Position numbers and translations under genes: made by a program. 64,000 bases of DNA from Bugulina stolonifera (lineage: Eukaryota > Bryozoa > Gymnolaemata > Cheilostomatida > Bugulidae), in NCBI GenBank assembly GCA_935421135.1, contig OW285191.1:9847700-9911699 (forward strand), written 5' to 3'. The notes under the pieces were generated by a model. The model was given only the letters and a program-made list of their open reading frames with translations. It did no database searches and was not told the DNA's origin. The first letter of the stretch is position 1. The number at the start of each line of letters is the position of its first letter. This document shows, in pieces, positions 35,300 through 51,100 of the stretch.

Positions 35300-36161
35300 T
35301 AGTCCTTGGCCAGTGTGAAGCCACATTTTAAAAGTAGCACCCACAAATAATACACATAAGAGCTCTGGTGCTCAAAAATTGCGCCGACTCCAATGCTAAG
35401 TGTACTATTAATTACCTACATGTAACATGGAACACGTAACATGTAACAAGTAACACGACTATTCTTCCAATAGAGAAGAAAGAAAACTAATTGTTATTAC
35501 TTTATAATCATTGCCACTAAATCAATTATATTTTGGATAGCAAAACTCAAACTGCATGTACACTACATGCTTAGTATGGCGGTTTCCGCAATTATCGATG
35601 AAGGCATTATGGCGGTGATAAATATCGTTGCTGGTCTTAATGTTATTGTGAACAACCCAGTAGAATTTACAACGTATATACCATCAGTTTTATAATAAAA
35701 TATCACTAGTAAAATATAACACAGTGGAAAAAAATTAAATATGAATATATAATGTGTATAGAGTGCAAAACCGCTACCACTGTACAAAGTTTAACTTACA
35801 TGCTCCAATCATTAAAGGAAATACATTTAATACCATACACCAAATTAATATTTCACTGCATGTGTACAAAGGTAGTGAAGTGGTGAATGTTACTACATAG
35901 CACTAAATTTCAGCTAATGCAATTATCGCCATTTGACGACAATAAATTTTCTGAGTTCTGCTTCACATATATGTTTAGAATTTTACCAAAATAAAGCATT
36001 TACTACTGGAACGCCAAAAGTCACAGTTTCACTTATCAAAAATAAATTAAAAAACTTCAAAAATTAAATTAAACAGTTGTTCAGTTATTAATAAAATGAT
36101 GAAGCAATCATTACCGAATCTAAAAGCATATTCTGTGAATAAGGTTAGAGCAATGCTCAGG
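35300..36161. other. Convergent intergenic region
   Basis: It separates the 3' ends of peptide copy 3 and the NWD-like gene. No coding region or named repeat is seen. Confidence 0.5.
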
Positions 36162-39100
36162 TTAAGATATAGAACATGTAGCTGAAGATATCTTGTTGAT
36201 TTCTTCAATAGCTTTATCTAGCTTCTTTTCTCTCTCTTCTGTAGGCATTTCTTGGTAGAGTTTTAGATTCTTTGGTATTTCAAATTTCTACAGAAAATTA
36301 ATTTGTAATTATTGTACTTTGAGGACAATTACGATGAGGACATTACTATATAGTGCAAAAGTTTGGTTTTAGTTTGGAAGTTTTGAATTCTACACAATAG
36401 CCAATAAGGTATCAAGACAAGAACTGTGGCGATGATACAATGGCCATTTACAAGTCATAGTGTAAGAAAGAGAGCAAGTAAGAAGTAAGTAAAAAATACC
36501 TATAAGTGCACCGTAGGTAGGTAGTGAGCAAATATAAATGTAAGTATATGAAAGTGTAAGTAAGAAGAAAGCTGGCAATGATAAGTATATGTAAGTGAGT
36601 AAATAGTAAATATAAGGCAGTAAATAGTAAGTATAAAGAAGTAAGTACATTGTATATACATTGTAGCATTGTAGGTAAGTGAAAAAAAGAGAAATAAAGA
36701 ACAGCACTTTATAAAGCAGCTGAGCAGATGAAAATACAGATTTACAGTAATTTAGAGAAATGTTAATAGTCGAGAGTTAATTTCCATATAAGTCTCTATA
36801 TAACCAGTTGAAACAGTTCTACGATGCATGCAATAAAAACTGATTATTCTTATGTACATTTCATCAAGTGTATGTATTCAACATATTACTTAAATACCAA
36901 CCTGTGGAGGTAAAGGTGGTGGGGCAGGAACATTTTCTTGTGGAGGGAGGATCGCACTCAGAGGTGGTGAAGGACGGATACCACCAGGTGGAGGAGGTGA
37001 AGGACGGATACCACCAGGTGGAGGTGGTGAAGGACGGATACCACCAGGTGGAGGTGGTGGAGGGTGGATACCACCAGGTGGAGGAGGGTGGATACCACCA
37101 GGTGGAGGTGGTGAAGAATGGATACCACTAGTTGCAGGTGGTGAAAGGCGGATACCACTAGGTGGAGGTGGTGAAGGGTGAATACCACCAGCTGGAGGTG
37201 GTGGAGGACGGATACCACTAGGTGGCAGAGATTGGACACCACCTAGCGGTGGTGGTAGTGGTAGCTGCCCTCCATCAAGTGCCGGTGGAGGAATATTATT
37301 CTGAGGTGGGTGAGGAAGAACACCTCCAGGTTGTGATGGTGGATGACTGCCAAGTGATGGTATGGGTGGGGTTGTTACTGATGGTAAAGCTGAATGCTGA
37401 CTAGACGTAGATTTAGTCTCAACAGTAGAACCAGGTTCTGGTTGTGGACTAGATGCAGGATTTTCCTTTCTACAAGAAAATCACAAAATAAATCTGTTAG
37501 ACTATATTCATTGAGGCTAGTCTGGAATATAACACTGAATAGATACTTGTAATGTATCACCCACTTCAAAAGGACAAATCTCATCTGCCATCAACATTGA
37601 TTTACTACAGAGAAGATAACTTACAAATACTTGAGATAACACCTTCCTCTCAAAACTCAAACTTCAAATTGTACAGAGTACAACACTGCAATTACATGTA
37701 CATTCAACAATCAAGATATGATTTTGAGAGAATAAAAATCATGGATACCATGTTTGAGGAAAAACTTACTTCTGCTTTGCAATTCCCAAACTCCTGAGAA
37801 GAGAGTCTACGTTCAGGGGTCTCGGATTTATAGTAGGAATGAACTTAGCTGGGGTGCCATCTAGAGTTCGAGGTAATTCCTGCACAAACATGGCAATGGA
37901 TAAACTTTCATTGCCTGAGGATAAAATTATATGTGTACAGCTCTACACTGCTTGTAGCTTTTCTCCATGCCTATGTGAAGGAACTAAAGCAAACCAATGT
38001 AATTCTCCGAGCATATCGAGTGCTAACCAGTTAAGCTTCCTTTTTTCAAGGTTGCTGAGCTGGTGTAGTAGGAATATACTCTATTCACTGTGCTAGGCGA
38101 TTAGGTGCCGTAGAGGCCCCGGATTCAAACCCCAGTCAAGGACTAATATTTTCATGGATGTGAAACAAGTCTCTGACTGCTCAATAGACAAATTCCTTCC
38201 TTTAGAACTAATGACCAGTAATTAATAATCAGACTAACTGCATGAACACTTTATAAAAATAGATTGTCATATTACATAGCCTTAGTTCTATTGAACGCAT
38301 GTATGATATCTCAGCGTACCGAACGAGCAAGTTTGTCCTTTATTAGGTGGGATACATCTCTGTCTCTTTCCCTTGTAAACTTCTCCATAAAATTATACAG
38401 AGTGTCTTCTGATCGCTTTCCAGCGTCTCTCTGAAGTAGAGTATAGGATAGTACAAAATAGAGGCGCAGAGAAGCAAATGAGTAGGTGTGTAATACGATG
38501 GAGTAATCTCATTGGACTAATAATGACATTGAAAAGCTTGTGTATAGGTTGTATGGAAGTAAATATATTGTAGTGACGGCTAAGATGTATAATCTGGAGC
38601 AGGGGTGGACACTTCTATGAACCGAAGTAAACAATTGCACCAGGTCTGAGAATCTACCGCCATTTTATATAGGCCCTACACAAGTGTTGAAATATTTTTT
38701 TTAAAATTATAATTATAACAAAACTATCACATACATGTAGATGAACACTTATTGTTAAACAACAAAAAAACATTAAATTACCTCTAAAGAAGCAAGACTT
38801 GCCCAGCGTGGATCAGATAACATCTCCTCCTAAAAGAGATATCACAGTTAAAAGTAATCAATAGGAACATCTCAGAATTTAATATTGTATGTCATCACAG
38901 GCAACAGCTTAGTGAAATTTGAAAGCACACACCTGACTTTCACAGACTTTATTCTGTGCACATGGTAGTTTAGCAGCTTCGGTTGCCAGATCTGGACTTT
39001 CTACGTTCAGGACTTTCATGCAGACAACTTCTCCAGATGCAAACATGACGGTGATGTATTTGTCATCAGAAGAAAAGAGGAAAGAAGTCATGTGCCCTGT

Positions 39101-42100
39101 GGTGAAAATATATTAGAATAAACTAATTTACATTCATCTAAACATTTGCGACACACTTGTCAAACTACTATGAGAGCAATTTCCAAGAAGGATCGAGAAT
39201 ATTGTCACTTGTATCATATAGCCTAAATTAAATATCAAGTTATTTTCATTGAGATATAATGTGCAAACTGGTACAATTCCAGAAGATTGCCGGCACTACC
39301 TGTAAATGTGAACAGTCCCATTGGTACAATTGAATCCTCGGTAAGTCTTGCCAGCTCTAGGGAAGCCTTGTTATCAAAGGCTCCAGCAATGTAGGATCTA
39401 CTCGTTGATAGCCTGATGTAGCGCCAGAACGATGGCAAACTTCCAAGTGACACAACCCCCTCTCCAGTAGCCCATTGTTGCCATTTCCTAAGGAAGAATA
39501 ATAATGAATACTAACAAACAGGTAATATAATTATGTCATGAACAATATTTATGATGGTTAATAAATGGCAACGGCGTTGGCAGAACACCGTAAGATTCTC
39601 GATGTTACAAAAATTACAACATCAGCAAATTCATAATTTGAAGCTTTCACCAAGTGTCTACAGCAAAACATTATTTGCTATCTAAAAATTATTAAGAATT
39701 TTGAGTTGTCTTATCTTTTCCATAAAAATGACCATATGGTTTGTTATAATTATTTTTATTATGGTTTAAATAAATCAAGCCAACAAACCAGCGAGGGTAG
39801 GGTAGGTGGAGTTTATTTGTGTAAGCACAACATGTTGAACACAAAGAGAAGACAACTCACGTTACATCAAGTTTTAAGATTCCTTTGCTGCATTCTATGA
39901 AGAAATTTGGCTGTTCATCTGTACAGTAACAACATTCATCTTTGTTGTACATCTCCAGCACTGAAACCATAAACCACAATGCTAGGTCTAATTTCAATTT
40001 AGCCATAAGGTTTACAAGGTGCCTGTAGTGAAAGACTAAACAAGGATGTGTTGAGATATGATCGGAGTAATTTGAGTAACTGTCTGACCTTGACTTGACT
40101 CTGATAGTTTAGCGCCATCACTGTCACATGAATGAGCAGTGATGGAGTCTCACTATAGTTGGAAGGACTAATAAATGCATTATCCCAACTCCAGTCAAAA
40201 TACATACATTTTGTACAAGAAAGTTGGAATTTGACAAAATTCCTATCTTGGTATACACAAAAATTTGAATAAATCTGGTCTACGTATATATTGAATCCGA
40301 ATAGAGTATAAACCATTAATTTTCTATATACTGTAGTTGTCATCTTTGTAGTCCTAAGCTGTATATTATTATTATATGAGGTAGACGCAGGTAGAGAGAT
40401 ATAAGGTAGACGCAGGTAGAGATACGTACTAGAGAGCTGCTCATTGGTGTACTGTTTAGGAAGTTTTGCTGGCTTAAAGTCTAACGTCTGAACATCAAAT
40501 ATATGAAGTTGATCGTCTGAGAGTTCATTGCTAATAATGGTGACATCAAAGTTCTACAACATCAATGTGACCATGTGAGTTATAATATTATAGTTAATCG
40601 GAGCTTGTAGGTCTGAGCCACATGATCAGAAAATGTTCTCGAAATTGTGAGGATATCATTGGATATGTGCACAATCGATACTAAATCACTTGTGGCTAAT
40701 GTGCAATTTCTCCACGTTGTCATCAAAACGCAGACATATTCCTTCTTACCCCTCCCTTGATTTCAGAATTGCCGCCTAAATTTTCAAGAAAAGTTCTGAG
40801 CATATGATCCGGCTATCATATGGGTCTAATTTTCTCCTTGATGTGGTAGAACTAACGAAGCGGCATGGGTGGAACTGTTGATTTTATCCTAACTTTGTAC
40901 ATAGAATATCAATTCACCTGCAGAGCAAAACCTTCATCTTGAAGGTTTCAAACCATGCACTTCAAAATAAAAACATAGTATGAACTTGAAATATTCATCA
41001 TACTATAACGTGCATTTCCAACTGATGAAGTTAAATCATGCGAATAATGATGCTTTCATAGATGTAGACAAAGGAGACCACTTCTACTTCAGTTGTGACA
41101 AAGGTCAAAGGTCATCTTATTTGCTGCTGAGTCCTGCATCTCTAACAAGTTCAATAAATCAATTACCTTGAAATGTGCAGAGTAAGTAAACCGACATTTT
41201 TCAACTCTCCTCATGAATTTAAAAGAGGAAGTGACATCATAGATATGCACCGCATCTTCTTCTTTAGCACATCTGCAACAATGTTAAACCACAAATGTAT
41301 AATGAGAACGGTAAACTAATAAAACTGTAGATGAATAAGTAACTGGGGCTAAGTTTCACTAGTAATGAACAAAATAACATAACGAGTAAGCATGACGTCA
41401 ATGGGAAGTGTGGAATCTGTCATACACTGAACTAGCCTTTTAGTCTGATCATCATAAGTGTAAAAATTAAATAATAAACTACAGCTAGAGATATTAAAAC
41501 TTGATGGAATATTCTCTAGATTGTGTGACTTACATAATCAGATACTTCCCAGTAAAACACCAGGAGACAGAACGAGAGACAGAGACCTTTGGTTTGTCAA
41601 GTCCAAGGTCAACTTCTTCCTGAGTCTTCTCTTCAAGTATTGCTTTGGTAACGTGGTAAATGGTAAGTTCTTTAGTGAGCACCAGCATCTGTAGAGTAGA
41701 GACACTAATCATAATAGCAACAAAGGAAATCTAACTGGTCTGCCAACAAGATAAAGCAAAGCGGATGAAATAATACTGAGTCGGAAGAGTGCAAACCATT
41801 TGCAATAACTGGAATCATATTTTTAATAAAACATCAAACAGGTACTTGACAGGCTCATTGACGGTACTGCTTTCTCGTCTATTCAAGAATTCATCATAGT
41901 TTAGAGTTTGATGATGAAGATAATATAGATAAACAGTGCTGGAAAGAAGAGCGATACTTACACCAAGGTCATATATGAAGACGTTAGCCACAGGTGTTAG
42001 TTGACTCCTGTTTAGCTGCTCCATCTCTAGCTTACCATGTCCCTTTAATAATGAAAGTGAATAAGTCAACCAGACTGATTATTCAACAAAGATTCTTTGA

Positions 42101-45100
42101 GTTCAACTCACTAGTTAGTAGATGACATAATTATGCTATTTTCATTTTTAAGCAAAGCTTCTCTTGCTTACCATCATCCAAATGTGTACAATCAGGCTAA
42201 TTCCAAGTCACTTTACATTATAATTTCTGATTATGTTAACAAGTGAGGTAAAACATTAAACGTTGAGAAACATTCAATTATTCAATCTATTTCGAACAAT
42301 ATTTCAGTAACTCTCTTACAAAGACATCATATGTTATTTTGACACTGAAAATCATTTAGTCTTTCCAATATGATATTTGTAACTGCAGGTACAACTTATT
42401 TCACTGCTTCAACTCACGTCAGTTGGTAGATTAAGACCAAATGAGACCAGGAAATTGCTACCAACTACACCGACGATGAACTGCCACTTGCCGTCACCTG
42501 GGAAGATCATAGACCCCACCAACAGACCACTTCCAACATCAATTCCCAATGCTCCGACATGGTTGTTGGTTGCAGCATCCCAAATATGGCTATATAATAA
42601 AGTTAATTCTTATGTAGTAGTGATATTACCATACCACAAACTATACATAACCACGGAAACTAATATATGCATTCATGTATAGAAAAAGGTTGGTCCCTCT
42701 AAAAGTAACAGCTAATTCTTCAGAGTGAAATGCATGATGGTTACGAAGAAATGAACAGAAACATCTTCATTTTTTATAGAACCACAAGACAATCCCAGAA
42801 TTGAGACATGCATACCATCTGAGACAAGTAACAATATGATTCTATGAGATGCATGGATAATAACTTATAGGAATTACTAACCCATCATCCTGCAGAGTTA
42901 AGGCATAGTTGTGAGGAGCTGGAAAGCTCCGTGAATGTCTACATCTACTGCTGGCAGTCAGTCGAGGATTAACAGTTTCAATGGAATCTGTGTATAACGT
43001 CAGATCCCAGAACTTTGTGCTATTGTCGTAAGCATTGAGAACCAGATAGCCACGTGGATCTAAAATGGATGACAGCAGCAGTTGTGAACCTAGTTAGCCT
43101 CAGGACCTACATGTAGTTAGCCTTGAGATTCATCAATTCAACACTGACCTGGAGCCCAATCCACTGAATTTAGATCTCCATGTATATAGCAACTTAGGTT
43201 GAGTTAAACTGCTTCATGAATCTGAGCTACTTATGCACATATTGGCATAAAAAACTGACTGCTTTAACACAAATTTACCAGCAAGGAAATCATCAATGTC
43301 GCCATTAGCCACTGATATTTCATAGCAGTAGGTGACTTTAATTTTCAGATCGTCAAGTTCCGTGAGAAAGAGGACGTGGATTAGCGTGTCTACGAGGAGG
43401 AGTAAGACATCAGAGTTTGGCACTAGGTACATCTGAACTACAAACATACAATGTATAGAGATACTTGTATAAACAATACATGTACATACAATGTATAGAG
43501 ATACTTGTATAAACAATACATGTACATACAGTGTATAGAGATACTTGTATAAACAATACATGTACATACAAAGTATAGAGATACTTGTATAAACAATACA
43601 TGTACATACAATGTATAGAGATACTTGTATAAACAATACATGTACATACAATATATTAGTCACTAGCAGAAACTACACTTAGATGGACACGCATAAAAAC
43701 AGAATTACTAATAAAAATGGAAAGACAACTCTTTGGCTAACGATTATGTTGCTGTCTGACTGACTGACTATCTACTTACAAACAGTTTGAATACTACTCA
43801 ATATTAATTAGGTCAAACTTTCTGTGGCTAATGCATTGGCTACCCTGGTTCCTGTATTCTAACTTGACTGCGGATGTGTAAACTCAGATAATCAATGAGA
43901 CCTCACGTTAGACGATGGGTCAAGTTTCCCAATACCGAGGCAGCTGTTTTTAGAAAGTGTCATGTGTACAAAATTTAACAAACTAGTCTATGAAATTAGT
44001 TAACCACAGGGAGCGGCATAAATTGGTGAATTACCTGTGTGAAATCCCTGGTGTTTGAGTTCAAACTCTTTGGTAGTGGAGAATGCTGCCGCAAGAGCGA
44101 TCTGGTCATGTCCTTTAACTGAGTACAGTTCAAATAGGAATTCGTCATTAGAAGATGTCCGAGTTGCTAAGATTTCCAATCCACTTCTCAGTCGTCCAAC
44201 CATAAATATCTGACCTTCCTTTGTCACATTATAGTAACTCCAAATACTGTAATCGGTGTAAACCAGTTAGTGTGTCACCAGATGTCACTAGATGTCATAA
44301 TAGCCTCGATTCCATAGGGTAGGGCACTCCCTGGTTGCTAATGAAGATACCCATGCCCCTGTCTACTCATATTCAGTGCAATATTAAAATTTTCACATGG
44401 CTTTAATTCTCATAACTCTGCCCAAAGCATGTGGTTGAAGTGTTTGTCATTATAGGAGTATGTACATTTAGTAGAGAAGCCCAAATTCCATGCTAGAATT
44501 TTAGTGAAGAACTTGGGCTTAGTTAATATCATGCACAAAGTTGCACTTACATGTTGATTCCCAGCTCCCCAACTACCAAATCCCTCTCATACTCAACAGA
44601 AGAATTGTGATCTGTTTAGGCTATATACTCAGTCAGTCAGCTTATAAAAGAACGCATTACGTAAAGCTTTCCTTCCACCCATTCTATAACTTCTACATAT
44701 AAACAAGTAACCACTGACTATATGAGCTCACAGTTACACTACTCACTTCTCCTGCATGTCACTCTCGTTGGAGAGGATGAACATAGAGTTAGACGGAAGG
44801 TTCTCAGGCATGATGACACTCATCTGATCCTTACCATGTGCAAAGTAGTTTCCCAGGAGCTTTACAGATTTTACTCCGTTTTTGTTGGCAAAAGCATTTG
44901 GCACGACCTGCATAGAACGGAAAATTGGAGAATAGCACAGAGGATAATAACAATTATTATGCCTCCGTTTTTGTTATATGAGTAGTTAGCACCAGTTATG
45001 AAATAATATAATCACAATTTGGTCAGAGGATCAGTAGATAATACATACGATGTATTTAGTTATTACCTTGCATATACACATGGTTCTCCTACCTCTTTCA

Positions 45101-48100
45101 GAGACACCTTAACTCCGCCATCTTCTTGTAACTCCATAGTGTAGAAATTTGTATGCCTAGAGTAGACAACTACCAACTCCTTCACATAATCCTGGTCTGT
45201 ATTGTGCACAGACATGTGATGGATTTCCACCATAGGTCCACCTTCCTCGGGCTCAGGAATGTGATGATACCACACCGCCTTCCTTAGCTATAAGATGCAC
45301 ATGATTTACATCACTTCATGGCTCAAAGTTCGAAATGACCTAACACCATGCTATGTGCTCAGTACAGCATTAATAGTCGTATGTACCTTTACAGAGTAGA
45401 CGACTGCTAAATCTCTCTGGCATGCATATATGATAATGGAGTCTCTCCCTCTGGCCAGTGGGTTATAGAACACACTCAAATACTTGGCATGGAAGTATAT
45501 CTCCTCATCTGTTTCGTCCATTCCCAACTAAGTAATACACAAACAGCTTAGTATTGCAGTTAAACAAATAACACTTCAATTCAAATACAAATTAAAATTC
45601 TTCTCAAATATTCTGATTGCACTCAGTAGTAAAGAAATTGTTTTCTATTTTCAACCTTATTTTTGTTTAGTTTAGGGTCCAAAATATATTCACGAATATG
45701 AAAAATATACACAGTTTGAAGAGAATGGTCCCCTAAACTATGTAATCTCCTGAGAGTACATAGAGGGAGTCAACGGTATAGGCCTGCTGCTAGGAGATAG
45801 GTAGTTGATCCAGTTATGAAGTATTATGGTGACCTCTCACCTCACTGACGTCTAGCTCCACACGCTTGTTCTCTAGAGAAATTAGTCTGAGGTTTGGCGA
45901 AGAGTAAACCAAGAGATAGTTCTCGTCTTCACTAAAAGATATATGGGTTCCGTCCCGGGAGGAATCGGTGACAGTTAGAGAGAGAGCTTCGGATATGATC
46001 CCATCGTCTGCCAATGAGTATACAACCATATCCTCAACCATTGTGGCTACCTGAGAATACATATCAAACCATAAATATTGTACTGAACTGAATCATGGAG
46101 GTTTGACAAGTTGCAACGTAGAAATAGCTAAAATTCATCAATACCAAATTTAAATTAAAAAATTATTAAAAAAATACTGTGTTTCAACTCAAAATGTATT
46201 AGCCAATATTCAGATTTTAATTAAATTATGATTGAATATCCGACAGGATGTAGTTGCAGTCTAGAATAAAATTATGAAATAGGGCTGTAGATCACTGTTG
46301 AGCATAGATAGGGTAACTTAGTGTGAAGACATACCAATAATTTTTGATACTTGATAGAATTACTCCCTTCGTATCGTTTTCAGTTGATACTTACTGCTGA
46401 TTTGCCTTTGTATTGAAAAGGAAACAGACTCCCATTACTGGTAGACTGTCTGACTAGTACTTGCATCCCACCAGGAGAATCCAGTGTTTTACAAACTGGT
46501 ACTAGCGGGCACATGTCTACACCCTGCCCTGAAGTCAATTCCGTGAGAAACCAGGTTAGGTTTGGCAGTTGAGAATCTAAAAAGAAGTACCTACCATATC
46601 AACTGTGCGTGCATACAAGACACAGAATATGCTCTAGAGCATTTACAAAGTTCTCAACTGATTGATCAATAAAAGAGTGATACCCGATAACTTGCACCAC
46701 TCATCAAACAAATATAATTGTGTATTGTGCTAATCGAGTTATAATGCATGTTATGTACATGTACATGTACATGTACAGCATGTATTCTCTCCTGTCTCTG
46801 TACGGGACATAGTGGAATCATATGATAATACATGATTGTATTCAACCAAGTCGTCATGCCAGACACAACTACATTGTAGTATGTTTACATGTATGCAACT
46901 AAGTCTTCATCCAGTACTAGATGTTATTACACAAACCATAGCATAATAATATACAGTACCAAAAGGAGGCTTTGGTGCAGACAGATTGTATTTATCCTGT
47001 AGACAAGCAAACAGCTGAGCAGAGCATGTGAAGGGAGACTGTGATATCAGTCCATTGTACATAGATAAGACTGAATACAGGTATGTATACTCTGTGGAAT
47101 ATATCTTCTCTTCATCAGTCTAGAAATATTCAAGGAAAACTAATGATGAGTAGATCAGGTGGAGACAACTCTTACTGCGAATGAGTGTGTAATCAATGTT
47201 GGATAACATTGGCAAAAAATATATTACAACTATCATTGTATCAATACATGCAGTCCATATGAACAAGCACCAAATAACTCACCAATGAATCTCCTTTCTG
47301 TTTCATATAAGAAGAAAAAGCTGAGAGCTCTGACTCCATGTTACTCCAAGAGTCACTACTGAACTTGGCTGAATAACAGAATATATACAGATATACGATA
47401 ATGTATTTAATATACTGATAGCCCAAAATACATAAACCTACAAACCCACGATATTCATGTAGATGTATAGAGCATAACATTACAGTCATGTGGTTACATC
47501 AACAGAGTTCCACAATGTAATATAATCACCACCTACCAGTTAGGAACTGTATGTCCATGATATATCTGGAACTGTTTATAAACACCATCTCCTTCAGATT
47601 CTCATCAGACCAGATCTGGCTGAGTACACTTACTTTACGTGTGTTGAACTTCTGTTTACTGTACCTTGTGGGTTGAGATGCTACTAGCCTGTATGTAAAC
47701 AGACACCATGTCCAAATAGAAACATAGTAATTATATTATTACAACACTGAGTAAAGAGACTTAGATTTATCTTCTCATGTCAAAGTACCTCCTTGCATAG
47801 CTACAGTAGATATATTATATATTATGGCATACCGAAGAGCTTGAGCAGAGCTGTCGGTCAGGTTTAGTTTCTCCATTTGACTCTCAGTATATGTGAAGGG
47901 TTTAGGTCTGTCACTCCATTTACCAGTGAAATAATCACTGAGTGTGGTTAAACAGTGTTTTATCTGTTCTCCTTCCACATATCTGTATAAAATAATATTT
48001 TGTATCTGTATGATCATACTATCGTAATATTATTGTGCAAACAATTATCAACAGACATACAGGGTGACAGACATAATAGGCTACATGATATTATATAGCT

Positions 48101-51100
48101 TATTATGATGTCATACCTTCTGGTAGCAAACTCTATAAACTGACGGTGATACCAGTACATAGCAGCTACTCCATTTGATTCCTTCTCTACTATGTAGTCT
48201 CTGATGTCATTCTTAATCCTTACCCAGAGTGTTGGTGGAATTCTACGTAGTGGTGGTACGTGGTACTACAGTTGGAAAACAACAACAGTATTTTACCAAA
48301 TAATAATATGCAAAATAAGAGATGTATTAACAAAGTCACAATATGTGATAAAAAACCTAGACACTAATAAAAAGTAGCTAATGGCTGCCGGATAATACAT
48401 GTAATATACATGCACATGCATCTGTGTAAACTATATAATAGAACATTCTGTTTACCTGGAACACTACAGTAAGGAATGAGTCATCGATAGACAGAATGTC
48501 TTCTAACTCAGTCTGAGAAATACCTCCTGGACAGCAGGTTAAATAACACAGAGCTAGTTCAACCTGCAGTTTACCTGTGAAATAGTTAGAATGTAAAGTG
48601 TATCATATACACGAATGTGCAATAGTAGGTAGTCCATTTCAGGGCATCTACAAGAATACAACTAGCTTTAGATTTTCTACTCACCATGCTTATTTTCAAG
48701 ATCAATAAAAAGTTTCTCCATACAGGAAATGACATCAGTAGGTATTGATGTAGCCTGGTTATAAGACCTCCACTTCACCAGAATGTCAAATACAAGTTTA
48801 ATGTAGAGAGGGGAGAGTAACTTGTCTTTGAATGTAGCCTCGATTGTCTTCCGTTGCCCTATGGTCAGCTAAAATATTGAATCTAATGATAATTAATTTC
48901 ATATTAATAACATTATCTAAAACAAACTTAATACGAGAGGCGAGACTAGGTAGACAGGATGGACGAGATTTGACATTGCAGAAGGATAAGTGGTACCAAA
49001 TCAATATTTGATCTCGCATAACATTGGCTATCTTTAAGTTGTGCATAGATATTATTATAAAAGTAATGCAACAATGTCTGATGGCACCCAAAGGAAAATT
49101 ATCAATAACACCATATATATGAAATTGAAGGAGAAATCTTTTTGTTTTGAAACCAATAGTATACTATAGGTGAGAACTAGTATGTCTTCCCTCACCTTCC
49201 TCTGACTCATCTCCAGCCACTTGTCTATGATCATCCAAGAAGATGACTCATCCAAACTCTTCACTTCAAGAAAGTTGTCTTCTGGAAAACCCAGAGAACG
49301 AGCAGCTTTAAGAATTCCATAAATATCTGGGAGTGTTGAGACGATCAATTTGACATTAGGAGGTAGTGTCTCTGGTAACCTAGGTAACATAAAATGACTT
49401 GAAATCACAAAATGAATGCTGAGTAAATGTATTAGTCGGACTTACTGCTTCCCGAGCTCCCTCTACCCAGCAACGACTTGCTACCACCCGTAAACCAAGT
49501 ATGACCACCATCAGTCACCCAGATTATAGTGACCTATTTAGTGTATGTTATATTTAGACCAAAGTGACCTACATATATGTAGGGCATGTTATATTTAGAG
49601 AAGCGTGACTCACCAGGTTAAACTGAATGCGTGATCATTCTTTCTTAGTTGATCAACAGAGTCCAACACAATCACCACTTTGTAATCATTTCTCTCTTCA
49701 GCTGTCTTGACCTCCTTGTGAAACTCTTTGGTCAGATCTCGAAGTGCTGTAGATAAACAGGAAGCAGATTAGCAGCAGGATCAGTAAGGTAAAGAAATCA
49801 TAGTTAACTGATCGTTGTATTAATGATCATAGTACATAGACATTGTATGTCATAGCCATAAAGTGTTAAGTGTATATTACACACAAGAGTCTCCACTATC
49901 TGACTGATGGCATATACAGAGTGTAATATACATTGCATGGCACATACATTTGTTTCCACTGCGTTCACCGTCAACATTCATAGAGTTGAATGAACTGAGT
50001 TGATGGTTAAGACTTTCCAGTAACAGTTCAATATCAGAACTCTGCTGAGTTGTACCAAGAAATCTGAGTATGACTGCTGTCTTATCTCCATTGCCCAACC
50101 ATTCCCGGCACTGGTAATAGAAAGAACAGTGTAAATCCGAGTTAGGTGCAGAAGTGGAGAAATTTGAGATAGCCTTTGTTCTTTGCCAAAAATGAAGCAG
50201 GAGAAGTTGTCTTCTCCATATTTTGCTGGTTGATCGCCCTTACCCCAAACCCCAATCACAAACAAGGAACTAAGGCTATCCAAATTTCTCCACTACTGCA
50301 CCTAACAGGTAAATCCATAGTCAAATGTGGTCAATTATATGTACAATTGTGGTCAACTATATGTACAATTGTGGTCAACTAAATGTACAATTGTGTACAA
50401 TTGTGTCATCAGAACTAATAGCTTACATGTACTGTTGGTCATCAAATGATGCATGTAGATGGTAATATATATTTGGAGTTGTGTACCCTCGTCACGCATT
50501 CGACAGAAATTAGTAAAAAATCCAAGTGAACGGTAATAGGCATCCAATGAGAGCATAACTCACCTGTGTTGCTACCGATGCCATGACACTAGTTTTACCA
50601 CAACCAGAATGACCGTGCACTACCATTGGTTGGTTTGAATCTCCTGTAACATACGACTTTGTTTGATCCAAGATGTCTGTCCGTGGTACAACCTTGGAGA
50701 GTTTATCTAGAGCCAACCTGGAGTGAGCGAGCACCTCTCTGCATAGCTTATGTTCATGAACAACCTAAAGGTACGGAAAGTAGTGTTTAGCTGTAGGTCG
50801 ACACAAAGAACGATTCACACATCAGCAGAATCAGAAGTAAATTTATTATCTCGCCGAAATGGTCAGCCACACGGTGGTCCCATTTTCTTGTACACTACAA
50901 ATTCTTCCGATTGCATCCATATCTTAAGAACTACTCTTGCTTTCTTCCCATGAAACAAAAAAGTCAGTCTAAGAAAAGGGAAGATAATTATATTTCTACA
51001 TCAACCGAACATGGTAAACATCTTTTTGGCAAAGTTTTGATGTAATCACGTAAATCCCATTAAACGTCTTGGAACCAGTCACTAAGGTCACAAATTCATT

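Noticed and set aside
43214..43663. Minus-strand 149-codon frame reading through the 40-bp repeat
   Set aside because: Its downstream part is the real exon 43279-43437, but the upstream part is the stop-free repeat. The acceptor at 43438-43439 and the phase show that the repeat is intronic.
45063..45092. Longer version of NWD exon 45093-45287 ending at 45067
   Set aside because: That donor breaks the frame of the next exon, whereas the donor at 45091-45092 (GAG|GTAGGA) keeps it and makes the whole gene divisible by three.
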